DNA of 64,000 nucleotides from Rhizobacter sp. Root1238. GTDB taxonomy: Bacteria > Pseudomonadota > Gammaproteobacteria > Burkholderiales > Burkholderiaceae_C. Shown here in pieces: positions 33,205 through 43,500 of this stretch; position 1 is the first letter of the stretch, and each line of letters opens with the position of its first letter. The stretch is taken from positions 21,279 through 85,278 of the forward strand of contig NZ_LMDM01000048.1 of assembly GCF_001425825.1 (NCBI RefSeq). The letters are read 5' to 3'. Position numbers and translations under genes: made by a program. Under the pieces are notes generated by a model. It was given only the letters and a program-made list of their open reading frames with translations, searched no databases and was not told where the DNA came from.

Positions 33205-35604
33205 ATGCGTTCCCTCCCCCGCCAACGCCTGCTTGTCGTCGCGTTGGCTGCCGCCTTCAGCGGCCCCTTCGCGCCGTCGCGCGCGCTCGCCCAGGCCGCC
33301 GTGCTGGCCGAAGCCGAGTTCGACGTCCAGGTGCCGGCCCAGCCGCTGGAGGCCGCGCTGAACGAGCTGTCGCGCCAGACCGGCGTGGCCGTCCTCGCGG
33401 CCGGTGACGCCACCAGCGGCAAGACCTCGCGCGCCGTGTCCGGCCGCTTCAGCGCGGCCCAGGCGCTGCAGCAGATGCTCGCCGGTAGTGGCCTCGAAGC
33501 CGCCCGTGCGCCGAACGGCGGCTTCGCGGTGCGCCAGGCGTCGGCCGCCGCAGCCGTGGCCGTGGCCGAGACCACGCTGCCCGCCCTCACCGTGCGCGCC
33601 CGCGCCGATGCCGATGCCGGGGGCTACGTCGCGCAGCGCGCCAGCGTCGGCACCAAGACCGACACGCCGCTCGCCGAGGTGCCGCAGTCGATCTCGGTCA
33701 TCGGCAGCCAGGAGATCGACGACAAGGGCCTGGCGACGCTGACCGACGCGCTCGCGCAGACCCCTGGCATCACCGTGAACCCGTACGGCTTCGATTCGCG
33801 CGGGCTCGACTGGGTGCTGCTGCGCGGCTTCGACGGCTGGTACACCAGCAGCTTCCGCGACGGCCTCGCGCAGAACGTCGGCATCACCTTCCTCGGCGTG
33901 CAGACCGAGGTCTACGGGCTGGAGCGCCTCGAGGTGCTGCGCGGCCCGTCGTCGGTGCTGTTCGGCAAGGGCGACGTCGGCGGCGTCGTCAACCGCGTCA
34001 GCAAAGTGCCCGGGCCCGACGCAGTGCGCGAGATCGGCGTGCAGACCGGCCGCTACGACCGCAAGCAGGTGATGGCCGACGTGGGCGGCGCGATCGATGC
34101 CGACGGCCAGTGGCGCTGGCGTGTCGTCGGCCTGGGCCTGGACACCGGCACGCAGGACCGGTACCCGAACGGCGAGCGCATGACGCAGAAGCGCCAGTAC
34201 CTCGCGCCGTCGATCAAGTGGCAGCCGACGCCGCAGACCTCGCTGACGCTGCAGGCCGAGGTGCTGCGCGACGACGGCTCCGACGACGTGCAGTTCGTCA
34301 GCGACTTCAACAGGCAACCCACCACCATCAAGGAAGGGGACCCCACCTTCAGCCGCATCGAGACCGGGTCGGACGCGCTCGGCTGGCAGTTCGCGCACCG
34401 CTTCGACAGCGGCTGGCAGCTGCAGCAGAAGGCGCGCTACGCGCACCGCACGTCGGACAAGCACCACATCCAGTCGTTCTTCGACACCACCCCCGGTGCC
34501 GATCCGAACCTGCTGCTGCGCCAGGCACGGCACGATGTCGAAGCGGTCGACGAGAACAGCATCGACACCTCGGTGCAAGGCCAGGTGGACGGCGGCGGCC
34601 TGTCGCACACGCTGCTGTTCGGTCTCGACGTCGACCGCAGCCGCGCCGAATGGCAGCGCTGGCAGGCCATGACGACGCCGCTCGACCTGAGCAACCCGGT
34701 CTACGGCGTGCCGATCGCCGAGCCGAGCTCCCAGTCCCGCGACAAGCAGGTGATCCTCGAGCAGGTCGGCCTGTACGCGCAGGACCAGGTGCGCTTCGAT
34801 TCGCACTGGGGCATGACGGCAGGCGTGCGCCAGGACCGCGTGAAGACGCGCTACGAGAACCGGAGGGTCGGTCCCGTCGTCGCCGAGCGCACCGACAACG
34901 CCACCACCGGCCGGCTCGGCGTCAACTACCTGGTCGGCAACGGCTGGGCGCCGTATGCGAGCTACGCTGAATCGTTCGTGCCGGTGATGGCGGCGGATGA
35001 AGACCAACTGTTCGATCCGAGCCGCGGCCGGCAGGTGGAGTTGGGCGTGAAGTACATGCCCGAGGGCGAGGCGGTGTCGTTCACCGCGGCTGTCTTCAAC
35101 CTCGTGAAGACCAACGTGGTCTCGTACGACCAGGTGAACTTTGCGCCGCACGCGATCGGCAAGGTGCGTTCGCGCGGGCTGGAGCTGGAGGCCAGGGCGG
35201 CCCTGACGAAGCAGCTGCGGCTGACCGGCTCGTTCACCGCGCTGGACATGAAGGTGCTGGCCAGCGCGATCGACACCGAGGTCGGCAACATGCCGATCCT
35301 GACGCCGAAGCGGACCGCGTCGCTCTGGCTCGACTACGCGCTCGGCGCCGGCGCGCTGCACGGCGTCAGCATCGGCGGCGGGCTGCGCCATGTCGGCAAG
35401 CGCTGGGACAACGGCGAGAACACCGAGTCGCAGCCGGCCTACACGCTGGCCGATGCCGCGGTGCGCTACGACAACGGCCCGTGGCGCTTCGCGCTGAACG
35501 TCAGCAACCTGTTCGACAAGGAGTACCTCGCCGGCCACGCCTACGGCAGCTACTTCCGCGGCAACGAACGCAACGTGGTGCTGACGGCGAAGTACCGGTT
35601 CTGA
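33205..35604 (+). CDS. TonB-dependent siderophore receptor with STN signalling domain
   Basis: A 799-residue outer-membrane transducer. The signal peptide ends near SRALAQA; residues about 38-90 are the STN signalling domain (DVQVPAQPLEAALNELSRQT). The plug follows (LAEVPQSISVIGSQEIDDKG, LERLEVLRGPSSVLFGKGD, GGVVNRVSK), then a 22-strand-type barrel ending in VVLTAKYRF with a terminal Phe. This is the FpvA/FoxA-type hydroxamate receptor layout. The STN domain fits the FecR and sigma genes directly upstream. An 88-base gap with TGGAGTA before the ATG separates it from fecR; no exact copy of the shared ECF promoter is seen there. Confidence 0.93.
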   Translation: MRSLPRQRLLVVALAAAFSGPFAPSRALAQAAVLAEAEFDVQVPAQPLEAALNELSRQTGVAVLAAGDATSGKTSRAVSGRFSAAQALQQMLAGSGLEAARAPNGGFAVRQASAAAAVAVAETTLPALTVRARADADAGGYVAQRASVGTKTDTPLAEVPQSISVIGSQEIDDKGLATLTDALAQTPGITVNPYGFDSRGLDWVLLRGFDGWYTSSFRDGLAQNVGITFLGVQTEVYGLERLEVLRGPSSVLFGKGDVGGVVNRVSKVPGPDAVREIGVQTGRYDRKQVMADVGGAIDADGQWRWRVVGLGLDTGTQDRYPNGERMTQKRQYLAPSIKWQPTPQTSLTLQAEVLRDDGSDDVQFVSDFNRQPTTIKEGDPTFSRIETGSDALGWQFAHRFDSGWQLQQKARYAHRTSDKHHIQSFFDTTPGADPNLLLRQARHDVEAVDENSIDTSVQGQVDGGGLSHTLLFGLDVDRSRAEWQRWQAMTTPLDLSNPVYGVPIAEPSSQSRDKQVILEQVGLYAQDQVRFDSHWGMTAGVRQDRVKTRYENRRVGPVVAERTDNATTGRLGVNYLVGNGWAPYASYAESFVPVMAADEDQLFDPSRGRQVELGVKYMPEGEAVSFTAAVFNLVKTNVVSYDQVNFAPHAIGKVRSRGLELEARAALTKQLRLTGSFTALDMKVLASAIDTEVGNMPILTPKRTASLWLDYALGAGALHGVSIGGGLRHVGKRWDNGENTESQPAYTLADAAVRYDNGPWRFALNVSNLFDKEYLAGHAYGSYFRGNERNVVLTAKYRF

Positions 35605-35608
35605 GTTC

Positions 35609-35678
35609 CGTCCGGGCTGAGCTTGTCGAAGCCCCGCTCGATGCGAGCAGGCCCTTCGACAGGCTCAGGGCGAACGGG
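35609..35678. repeat. REP-like inverted pair between the receptor and yebC genes
   Basis: Two oppositely oriented copies of the window's REP unit, GGGCTGAGCTTGTCGAAGCC and GGCCCTTCGACAGGCTCAGG, flank a short loop containing CGCTCGATGCGAGC. The structure lies between convergent genes and may act as a bidirectional transcript end or nucleoid-protein site. Bases 35605-35692 hold nothing else. Confidence 0.75.
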
Positions 35679-35692
35679 AGGCGCAGGCAGCC

Positions 35693-36406
35693 TTATCCAG
35701 CCAACCCGGCGTAGACGTTCTGCACGTCGTCGCCGGCGTCGAGCGCGGTGAGGAAGCTCTCCACTTCCTCCAGCTGCTCGGCGGTCAGGCTCTTCGGGTC
35801 GACCGGGTTCTTCGGCTTGTAGCCGAGCTTGGCCGACAGCACCGTGAAGCCCTGGCCCTGCAGCGCGCGGCTCACCAGGTCCAGGTCGGCCGGATCGGTC
35901 AGGAACAGCGTGACGCCGTTCTCGTCGGCCGGCTCGAAGTCCTGCGCGCCGGCTTCGATCGCCGCCAGTTCCGGGTCGGCGCCCGGCGCCGCCGGCTCGG
36001 CCTCGATCATGCCGAGGTGGTCGAAGTCCCAGGCCACCGAGCCCGAGGTGCCGAGCTGGCCCTTGCGGAACAGCACCCGCATCTCCGACGCCGCGCGGTT
36101 CACGTTGTCGGTCAGGCACTCCACCATCACCGGCACGCGGTGCGGCGCGAAGCCTTCATACAGCGCATGCTCGAAGTGCACCGTCTCGCCGGTCAACCCG
36201 GCGCCCTTCTTGATCGCGCGGTCCAGCGTGTCCTTCGGCATCGAGACCTTGCGCGCCTGCTCGACCACCAGCCGCAGCCGCGAGTTTGCGGCCGGGTCGG
36301 CGCCGTGCCGCGCGGCCACCATGATGTCCTTGGCCAGCTTGCCAAACAGCCTGCTCTTGGCACTGGACGCCAGGTCCTTGTGATATGCCTTCCACTGCGC
36401 GCCCAT
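35693..36406 (-). CDS. YebC/PmpR-family protein
   Basis: A 237-residue member of the YebC/TACO1 family: [20 protein letters not shown], then [55 protein letters not shown] and [16 protein letters not shown]. The family has been described both as DNA-binding regulators and as factors that relieve ribosome stalling, including at proline-rich stretches. The usual MAGHSKW start is replaced by MGAQWK, which marks the second paralogue (YeeN-like). It stands alone between the receptor gene and the NRPS operon and may have no siderophore role. Confidence 0.9.
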   Translation of the reverse strand: MGAQWKAYHKDLASSAKSRLFGKLAKDIMVAARHGADPAANSRLRLVVEQARKVSMPKDTLDRAIKKGAGLTGETVHFEHALYEGFAPHRVPVMVECLTDNVNRAASEMRVLFRKGQLGTSGSVAWDFDHLGMIEAEPAAPGADPELAAIEAGAQDFEPADENGVTLFLTDPADLDLVSRALQGQGFTVLSAKLGYKPKNPVDPKSLTAEQLEEVESFLTALDAGDDVQNVYAGLAG

Positions 36407-36467
36407 GCTGGTGTTCCTTGATCGATGCCCCGGGCGACGTGCTCCGGGCCGACGATTCTAGGTTCGT

Positions 36468-39400
36468 TCAGCCGTCCAGCTCCTGCAGCGCTTCCCGCAG
36501 CGCCGCATGCAGCGGCGGGCGCCGGATGATGTCGAGGTGGCTCGCGCCGGCCACCACGCGGGTGGCGTCGACCGGCGCATGCGCCGACCAGTCGCGCAGC
36601 CTGCCGATGCCGGCCGCCGATGCGGCCACCGATTGCTCGGCCAGGAACACCTGCACCGGCGTCTCGATGCGGCCGTGCACCTGGCGCGCACCCTGCACGC
36701 GCTTGTCGATGGTCGCCCACAGCAGGCACTCGGCCGCGTCGTCGCCATCGCCATCCAGCGGCAGCGTCCGGTCACCGGACAGCACCTGCTCGGCCAGCCC
36801 GTCACGCTCGGTGTCGTCGAGCCGCGCGAACAGCTCGCGCCACGCGCCGGCCATCGTCGATCGGCCGACCCACGCGTCGATCTCCCGCCACGCCAGCGCA
36901 CGTTCGGCCGCCGCGATCGGCCGCGACGCGCGCAGCGGCTCGGTTTCGAACACGTCGACCATGCCGAGAAAATCGACCGCGACCCGCCCCTGCAGCTGCC
37001 GCGCGACCTCGATCGCCAGGTCGCCGCCCGACGACCAGCCGAGCAAGGCGCAGCGCCCCTGCACCGCGGTGGCCTCGATGAAGTCCGCGTACTCGCCCGC
37101 CAGCGCCTCGACCGCAAAACCACGCCAGCGCCGGCGCGTGTAGACATGGCTGACGAAGCCGTGCACCGGCCGCGCGCCCTGCAGCGCGTCGGCCAGCGGC
37201 AGGAACTCGCGCGAGTTGACGATCATCCCCGGCAGGCAGTACAGCGGCACGCCGGCCCCACCCGCGTGCAGGCAGATCGCATCGTGCTGCTGCTCCAGCC
37301 GCTGCTGCAGCCGCCCGGCCAGGTCGCGCAGGCGCGTGGCCTGCATCAGCTCCGACAAGGCCAGCCCGGCGCCGCCCGGCACCTGCTTGCGGACGCGCGC
37401 GATCAGCTTCAGGCTGAGGATCGAATCGCCGCCGAGCTCGAAGAAGTCGTCGTCGCGACCGACCGCATCCAGCCCGAGCACCTCGCCGAAGAGGCGCGCC
37501 AGCGCCTGCTCGGTCGGGCCGCGCGGTGGCGCGATGGGGCGGCCCGGTGCCGATGGCGCCGGCCGCGGGAGCGCCTTGCGATCGATCTTGCCGTTCGGCG
37601 TCAGCGGCATCGCATCGAGCACGACGATCGCCTCCGGCAGCAGCCAGGCCGGCAGGCTGGCCTGCAGCGCGAGCCGCACCGCCGCCGCGTCCAGCGTTGC
37701 GCCGGCGCGCGGCACCGCGTAGGCCCACAGCACCGGGCTGCCGGTCTCGCCGTCGCCGGCCACCACCGCCGCATCGGCCACGCCGTCCATCTCGCGCAGC
37801 CGCGCCTGCAGTTCGCCCGGCTCGACGCGGAAGCCGCGGATCTTCAGCTGGTCGTCGTTGCGGCCGAGGAATTCCAGCGCGCCGTCGCCGCGCTGGCGCA
37901 CGCGGTCGCCGGTGCGGTACAGGCGCTCGCCCGCCGACGGTGCGCCGAACGGCGACGCGACGAAGCGGCTCGCCGTCAGCCCCGGCTGCCCCTGGTAGCC
38001 GCGTGCGACCCCCGGCCCGCCGACGAACAGCTCGCCGGCGATGCCGGGCTGCACCGGTTGCAGCGCGTCGTCGAGCACGAAGGCCGACATGCCGGCGATC
38101 GGCCGGCCCAGCGGCAGCACGGCATCGTGCTCGCCGGCGACGTGCATCAGCAGGCCGACGCAGGTCTCCGTCGGCCCGTAGTGGCTGACGATGCGCAGCG
38201 CCGGCCGCAGCGCGCGCACCGTCGCCAGCAGCGCCGCATCGGCCGCCTCGCCGCCCAGCACCAGCGTGTGGGCCGGCAGCACGTCGTGCGGCCGCGCGGC
38301 GTTCAGCAAGCCCTTCAGGTGGCTGGGCACGATCTTCAGCACGTCGATGCGGTGGCGCGCCATCGCGTCGGCAAACGCGTCGGGGTCGAAGGCCGCGGCG
38401 CTGTCGAGCATCAGCAGGCTGCCGCCGGAGCACAGCGCGCCGAACAGCGCCGTGTGGCCCAGGTCGGCGGCCACGGTCGAGACCATCGCGAAGCGCAGGC
38501 CTTCGGGCAGCGGGCCTTGCGGACCCATCAGCCGCGCCAGCATCGCCTGTGCGTAGTTCGCGAGCGCGCCGTGCGAGACGACCACGCCCTTCGGTGCGCC
38601 GGTCGAGCCGGAGGTGTAGACGATGTACGCGGCCTGGTCGGGCCGCGGCAGCGCTGCGGGCGGCGGTTCCGGCGGGGGCAGCGGGCCTGCGACATCGAAG
38701 CCCGGCACGAGCACCGGCAGCGTGCTCCACGGCACCGGTCCGGCGGCCATCAGCGCATGGGCACCGCAGTCGCGCACCAGCGCCTGCAGCCGCGACGCCG
38801 GCAGCGACGGGTCCAGCGGCACGGCCACCGCGCCGGCCTTCATCACCGCCAGCATCGCCAGCACGAACGGGCTGCCGCGTTCGAGCAGCAGCGCCACGCG
38901 CGCCTCGGTGCCGATGCCGCGCTGGTTCAGCTGCGCGGCCAGGCCGCCGGCGGCGCGGTCCAGCTGCGCATGGGTGCGTGCGCCCTGCGCGTCGAGCAGG
39001 GCCGGCCGGTCCGCATGGCGCTCGAGCTGGGCGGCCCACAGCGCCGGAACGCTGTGCCACGGCCACGACGGCGTCTCGCCGTGCAGCACCGACGAGGCGC
39101 CGGGCAAGGTGGTCGACGCCAGCGTGCGCTGCGGGTCGGCGGCGACCTGTGCCGCGAGCTCGCGGAACGCGCTCGCCAGCCGGTCGATCGTCGCGCGCTC
39201 GAACAGGTCGGTCGCCCAGGCGAGCTGGAAGTCCAGGCCGCGGTCGCTCTCCACCAGGTCGAGGCTCAGGTCGAAGTGCACCTCGTCGACCGCGACGGCG
39301 TCGATGTCGATCTGCAGCCCGTGCGCTGCGTGCAGGTCCTGCACACCGCCGGCCGCCTGCGACGCGCATTTGACCTGGAACAGCGGATTCAGCCCGGCGC

Positions 39401-40523
39401 TGCGCTCGATGCCGAGCGCCTCGACCAGTTGGTCGAGCGGCAGATGCGCGTGCTGCCGCGCGGCCAGCAGCCGCTCGCGCACCTGGCGCAGCAAGGCCGC
39501 GAAGCCGGCCTGCGGATCGATGCGCAGCCGCAGCACCAGCACGTTGGTGAAGTGCCCGACCATGCCGGCCAGTTCGGGCCGGTCGCGGTTCGCCGACGGC
39601 ACGCCGATGCACAGCTCGCGGTCGCCGCCGTAGCGGTGCAGCAGCAGCGCGAGCAAGGCCAGCGTCACCATCGCAGGCGACGCGGCAGCGCGGCGGGCCA
39701 GTGCGAGCAACGCCTCGCCGGTCGCGGGCGGCAGGCCGAAGGCCAGCAGCTCGCCGCGGGCGCTGCGCCGCGCGCCGCGCGGGCGGTCCAGCGGCAGCGT
39801 CGTGACCGGCGGCGCGTCGCGCAGCTCGTCGACCCACCAGGCCTGCTGGCGCGCCAGCTCGCCGGCGTCGAGCCAGCGCTGCTGCCATTGCGCATGGTCG
39901 GCGTACTGCAGGGTCGGCGGCTCGGCCGCGTTCCCGGGATCGCGCAGCAGCGACGACAGCTGCTGCAGCAGCAGCGCGACCGAGCCGCCATCGGCCGCGA
40001 TGTGGTGCACGCCGAGCAGCAGCACCAGCACGCCGTCGGGCTCGCGGTGCAGCGCCGCGCGGAAGACCGGACCGTGCTCCAGGTCGAAGGGCTGGGCCGC
40101 GAAGTCGCGTGCATCGGCCTCGCTGCACGCGCCGTGCACCGACCAGCCGAATGCATCCGCCGCGTCGTCGATGACCTGCACCGCCTGCCCGTCGGCGTCC
40201 AGCGCGATCCGCGTGCGCAGCACCGCATGCCGCTGCACCAGCCGGCGCACCGCGACCTGCACCTCGTCGGCGCTGCACCCGCCGCGGATGCGCAAGCGCC
40301 CGGCCAGGTTGTAGGCCGGCGACTGCGGCGCGCGCTGCCAGGCCAGCCACAGCGCTCGCTGTGCCGGGGCCAGTGGCGCCGGCGTGCCGGGCTCGCGGGC
40401 GATCAGCGGCAGCGCATCGAAGCCGATGCCTTCGCCGCGCAGCCGCTCGATGAACGCCGCGCGCTTGCCGGGTGGCAACTGCACGAAGCGGCGCGACAGC
40501 GAAGCCAGTTCCATCGTCGTCAT
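36468..40523 (-). CDS. NRPS module C-A-T-TE (Asp, chain release)
   Basis: A 1351-residue terminal module. Order: condensation (about 50-470, HHIAADG), adenylation (about 480-980, [38 protein letters not shown]), thiolation ([15 protein letters not shown]) and a C-terminal thioesterase (about 1095-1351, nucleophile in [13 protein letters not shown]). My hand alignment to the PheA pocket gives DLTKVGHVGK, one residue from the classical Asp code. The Asp residue would be the substrate for the hydroxylase encoded at 61.5-62.5 kb. TE releases the finished peptide by hydrolysis, cyclisation or aminolysis. It is last in the operon, with an ATGA overlap to the preceding gene. Confidence 0.92.
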   Translation of the reverse strand: MTTMELASLSRRFVQLPPGKRAAFIERLRGEGIGFDALPLIAREPGTPAPLAPAQRALWLAWQRAPQSPAYNLAGRLRIRGGCSADEVQVAVRRLVQRHAVLRTRIALDADGQAVQVIDDAADAFGWSVHGACSEADARDFAAQPFDLEHGPVFRAALHREPDGVLVLLLGVHHIAADGGSVALLLQQLSSLLRDPGNAAEPPTLQYADHAQWQQRWLDAGELARQQAWWVDELRDAPPVTTLPLDRPRGARRSARGELLAFGLPPATGEALLALARRAAASPAMVTLALLALLLHRYGGDRELCIGVPSANRDRPELAGMVGHFTNVLVLRLRIDPQAGFAALLRQVRERLLAARQHAHLPLDQLVEALGIERSAGLNPLFQVKCASQAAGGVQDLHAAHGLQIDIDAVAVDEVHFDLSLDLVESDRGLDFQLAWATDLFERATIDRLASAFRELAAQVAADPQRTLASTTLPGASSVLHGETPSWPWHSVPALWAAQLERHADRPALLDAQGARTHAQLDRAAGGLAAQLNQRGIGTEARVALLLERGSPFVLAMLAVMKAGAVAVPLDPSLPASRLQALVRDCGAHALMAAGPVPWSTLPVLVPGFDVAGPLPPPEPPPAALPRPDQAAYIVYTSGSTGAPKGVVVSHGALANYAQAMLARLMGPQGPLPEGLRFAMVSTVAADLGHTALFGALCSGGSLLMLDSAAAFDPDAFADAMARHRIDVLKIVPSHLKGLLNAARPHDVLPAHTLVLGGEAADAALLATVRALRPALRIVSHYGPTETCVGLLMHVAGEHDAVLPLGRPIAGMSAFVLDDALQPVQPGIAGELFVGGPGVARGYQGQPGLTASRFVASPFGAPSAGERLYRTGDRVRQRGDGALEFLGRNDDQLKIRGFRVEPGELQARLREMDGVADAAVVAGDGETGSPVLWAYAVPRAGATLDAAAVRLALQASLPAWLLPEAIVVLDAMPLTPNGKIDRKALPRPAPSAPGRPIAPPRGPTEQALARLFGEVLGLDAVGRDDDFFELGGDSILSLKLIARVRKQVPGGAGLALSELMQATRLRDLAGRLQQRLEQQHDAICLHAGGAGVPLYCLPGMIVNSREFLPLADALQGARPVHGFVSHVYTRRRWRGFAVEALAGEYADFIEATAVQGRCALLGWSSGGDLAIEVARQLQGRVAVDFLGMVDVFETEPLRASRPIAAAERALAWREIDAWVGRSTMAGAWRELFARLDDTERDGLAEQVLSGDRTLPLDGDGDDAAECLLWATIDKRVQGARQVHGRIETPVQVFLAEQSVAASAAGIGRLRDWSAHAPVDATRVVAGASHLDIIRRPPLHAALREALQELDG

Positions 40524-43500
40524 TCCGAGGTGTCTTCCAGTGAATCTTCCAGTTCAGCGAGCAGCGCGCCGAGCCGGTCCGCGGTGCGGGCGGTCGACGG
40601 GGTCGGCAGCGCGGCCGCCAGCTCGGCCAGCATCGGGTGATCGAACACGGTGCGCAGCGCGACCTCCCGCCCCAGGCGATGCCGCACTTCGGTGACCAGC
40701 CGCACCGCGAGCAGCGAATGTCCGCCGAGTTCGAAGAAGTGGTCGCGGCGGCCGACGCGCGGCACGCCGAGCAGCTCGCACCAGATCGCCGCCAGCGCCT
40801 GCTCGGTGTCGCCGAGCGGCGGCACGTGCCCGGCCTCGGCGGTGGCTTCGGGTTCGGGCAAGGCGCGGCGGTCGACCTTGCCGGCGGGGCTCAACGGCAA
40901 GGCCGGCAACTGCAGCAGCGCCGACGGCAGCATGTACTCGGGCAGCACGGCGGCGAGGCGCTCGCGAAGCTGCTGCGGCTCGATCGATGCGCCCGGTTGC
41001 AGCGACAGGTAGGCGACCAGCCGCGGCCCGGCCGCGGACGGCCGCGCCATCACGACCGCTTCGCGCAGCTCCGGCTGCGCGAGCAGCGCCGCCTCGATCT
41101 CGCCCAGCTCGATGCGGAAGCCGCGCAGCTTGACCTGGTGGTCCAGGCGGCCGAGGTACTCGATGTGCCCGTCGTCGTTCCAGCGCACCAGGTCGCCGGT
41201 ACGGTACAGCCGCCCACCATGCGCATCGAACGGATCGGCGACGAAGCGCTCGGCCGTCAGGCCCGGACGGCCGAGGTAGCCGCGGGCCAGCAACGGGCCG
41301 CCGATGCACAGCTCGCCGGCCACGCCGACGGGGACCGGATGCAGGTCGGCGTCGACGATGCGCAGCGCACGGCCGGGCAGCGGCGTGCCGATGGGAACGG
41401 CGGTCGGCAGCGGCGCATCGCCGCGGACGAACGGCGTGCAATCCAGCGTCGACGCCGTGACGGTGGCCTCGGTCGGGCCGTAGCCGTTCAGCACCGTCAC
41501 GTGCGAGAGCCCGGCGTCGCGCCAGGCTTGCAGGCCCTGCGGTGCCATCGCCTCGCCACCGACGATGACCCGGCGCAGCGGGCCGAGCCCGGTCGGTCGG
41601 GGCTGAGCCTGTCGACGCCCGGGTTCCCCATGCGCGGGCCCTTCGACAGGCTCGGGGCGAACCGGGAGCGCGAAATCCTGCGCCAGCAGTTGCCAGTACG
41701 CCGTCGTCAACGGCGCGATGCTGATGCGCCGCGCGATCACCTCGCGGCGGAACTGCGCGCTGTCCCACACCTGCGGGCCGCGCAGCACCACCGCGGCGCC
41801 GGTCGCCAGCGGCGCGAACAGCTGCTCGACGAACGCGTCGAAGTTCAGCGTTGCGAACTGCAGCACGCGGTCCTCGGGCACGAGGCTGAAGAACCCGGCC
41901 GCCACCTGCGCATGCCGGGCCAGCGCCCGGTGCGACACCCCGACCCCCTTCGGCCGGCCGGTCGAACCGGAGGTGTGGATCACGTACGCGAGCTGGTCGG
42001 GGTGCAGCGGCAGCTGCGGATCGCTCGCCGGCCGGTCCTTCAGCGCGTCGGCATCGAGCTGCGCCAGCACCAGCGCGATGCCGCTGTCCTCCACCATCGC
42101 CCGCCGCCGCTCGGCGGGATAGGCCGGGTCCAGCGGCACCCAGGCCGCGCCGGCCTTCAGCACCGCGAGCACCGCGACGATCATCTCCACCGAGCGCTCC
42201 AGCGCGATCCCGACGCACGACTGCGGCTGCACGCCCTGCGCGATCAGCTGGTGCGCGAGCCGGTTGGCCTGCGCGTTCAGCTCGCGCCGGCTCAGCTCGA
42301 CGTCGCCGAACACCAGCGCCAGCGCGTCCGGTTGCGCCCGGGCCAGCCGCTCGATCGTGCGATGCACCGGCTCCGCCTCGCCCGGCGGTGCGTCCAGCGC
42401 GCGCTCGCCCTGTCGCAGCAGCCGCTCGCGTTCGCCGTCCGCCAGCATCGCCAGCGCGCCGACACATGCCCCCGGCGCGTCGACGAAGGCCGCCAGCACC
42501 CGCTCGAGCTGCTCCGCCAGCAGCGCGACGCCCGCCTCGTCGAACGCGGCGTGCGCGAAGCGCCAGTCGAAGGCCAGTCGCTCCCCCTGGTGCAGCGCCA
42601 GCGTCAACGCATAGTGCGTGTCGTCGCGCGTGCTCGATGCACCGACGCGCAACCCGCCCGGCGGCGCCTGGCGCAGCGCCGCGTCGATCGGGTAGTTCTC
42701 GAACACCAGCAGGCTGTCGAACAACGCCTGCCCGCCCTGCCCGGCCCAGCGCTGGATCTCGACCAGCGGCGTGTGCTCGTGCTCGCGCGCCGCCAGCGCC
42801 TGCGCCTGCAGCTCGCGCAGCCAGTCGCCGAGCCGCTGCGCCGGGCGCAGCGTCGCGAGCACCGGCAGCGTGTTGATGAACAGCCCCAGCATCTGCTGCG
42901 CGCCCGGCAGCTCGGCCGGCCGGCCCGCGACGGTGCTGCCGAAGCACACCGTGCGCTGGCCGGTGCAGCGCGCCAGCACCAAGGCCCAGGAAGCCTGCAC
43001 CAGCGTGTTGACCGTCACCCGCTCGCGCCGCGCCGCGTCGGCCAGCGGCTGCACCGCCAGCGTGCGGCGCAGGCCGCCCCGGCCGGCCCGGGCCGCGGCC
43101 GGCCGGCGCAGCGCCGACGCGAGCTGCGTCGGCGCCTCCAGCCGGGCCAGCTGCGCGCGCCAATGCGCCTCGCCGGCCGACGGGTCGCGCGACTGCAGCC
43201 ACGCGATGTGGTCGCGGAAGCGGCCGACCGGCGCCGGCAGCGGCGCGCCGTCGTACGCGCGCAGCACCTCGCCGAGCAGCAGCGAGCTGCTCCAGCCGTC
43301 GAGCAGCAGGTGGTGTGCGGTCCACACGACGTGGTGGCGGTCGTCGTGCGTGCGCAGCAGCGCGACACGCATCAGCGGCGGCCGCGTCAGGTCCAGCGGT
43401 GCCGCCAGTTCGGCCTGTGCGAACCCGTCGGCATCGGCAGCGCTGCGGCCGCGCCAGTCCTGCACCGACCACGGCAGCTCGACCCGGCGCGCCACCCACT

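Noticed and set aside
36407..36467. A hairpin (CCCGGGC...GCTCCGGG) at the end of the NRPS operon as an intrinsic terminator.
   Set aside because: The stem is imperfect and no T-run follows on either strand, so I did not list it.
11885..40523. Putrescine from the neighbouring island as the C-terminal unit of the siderophore, as in ornibactin.
   Set aside because: The genes are close but separately oriented, the last module has an ordinary thioesterase and no dedicated amine-transfer domain, and putrescine is abundant in any cell. Nothing in the sequence supports the link.
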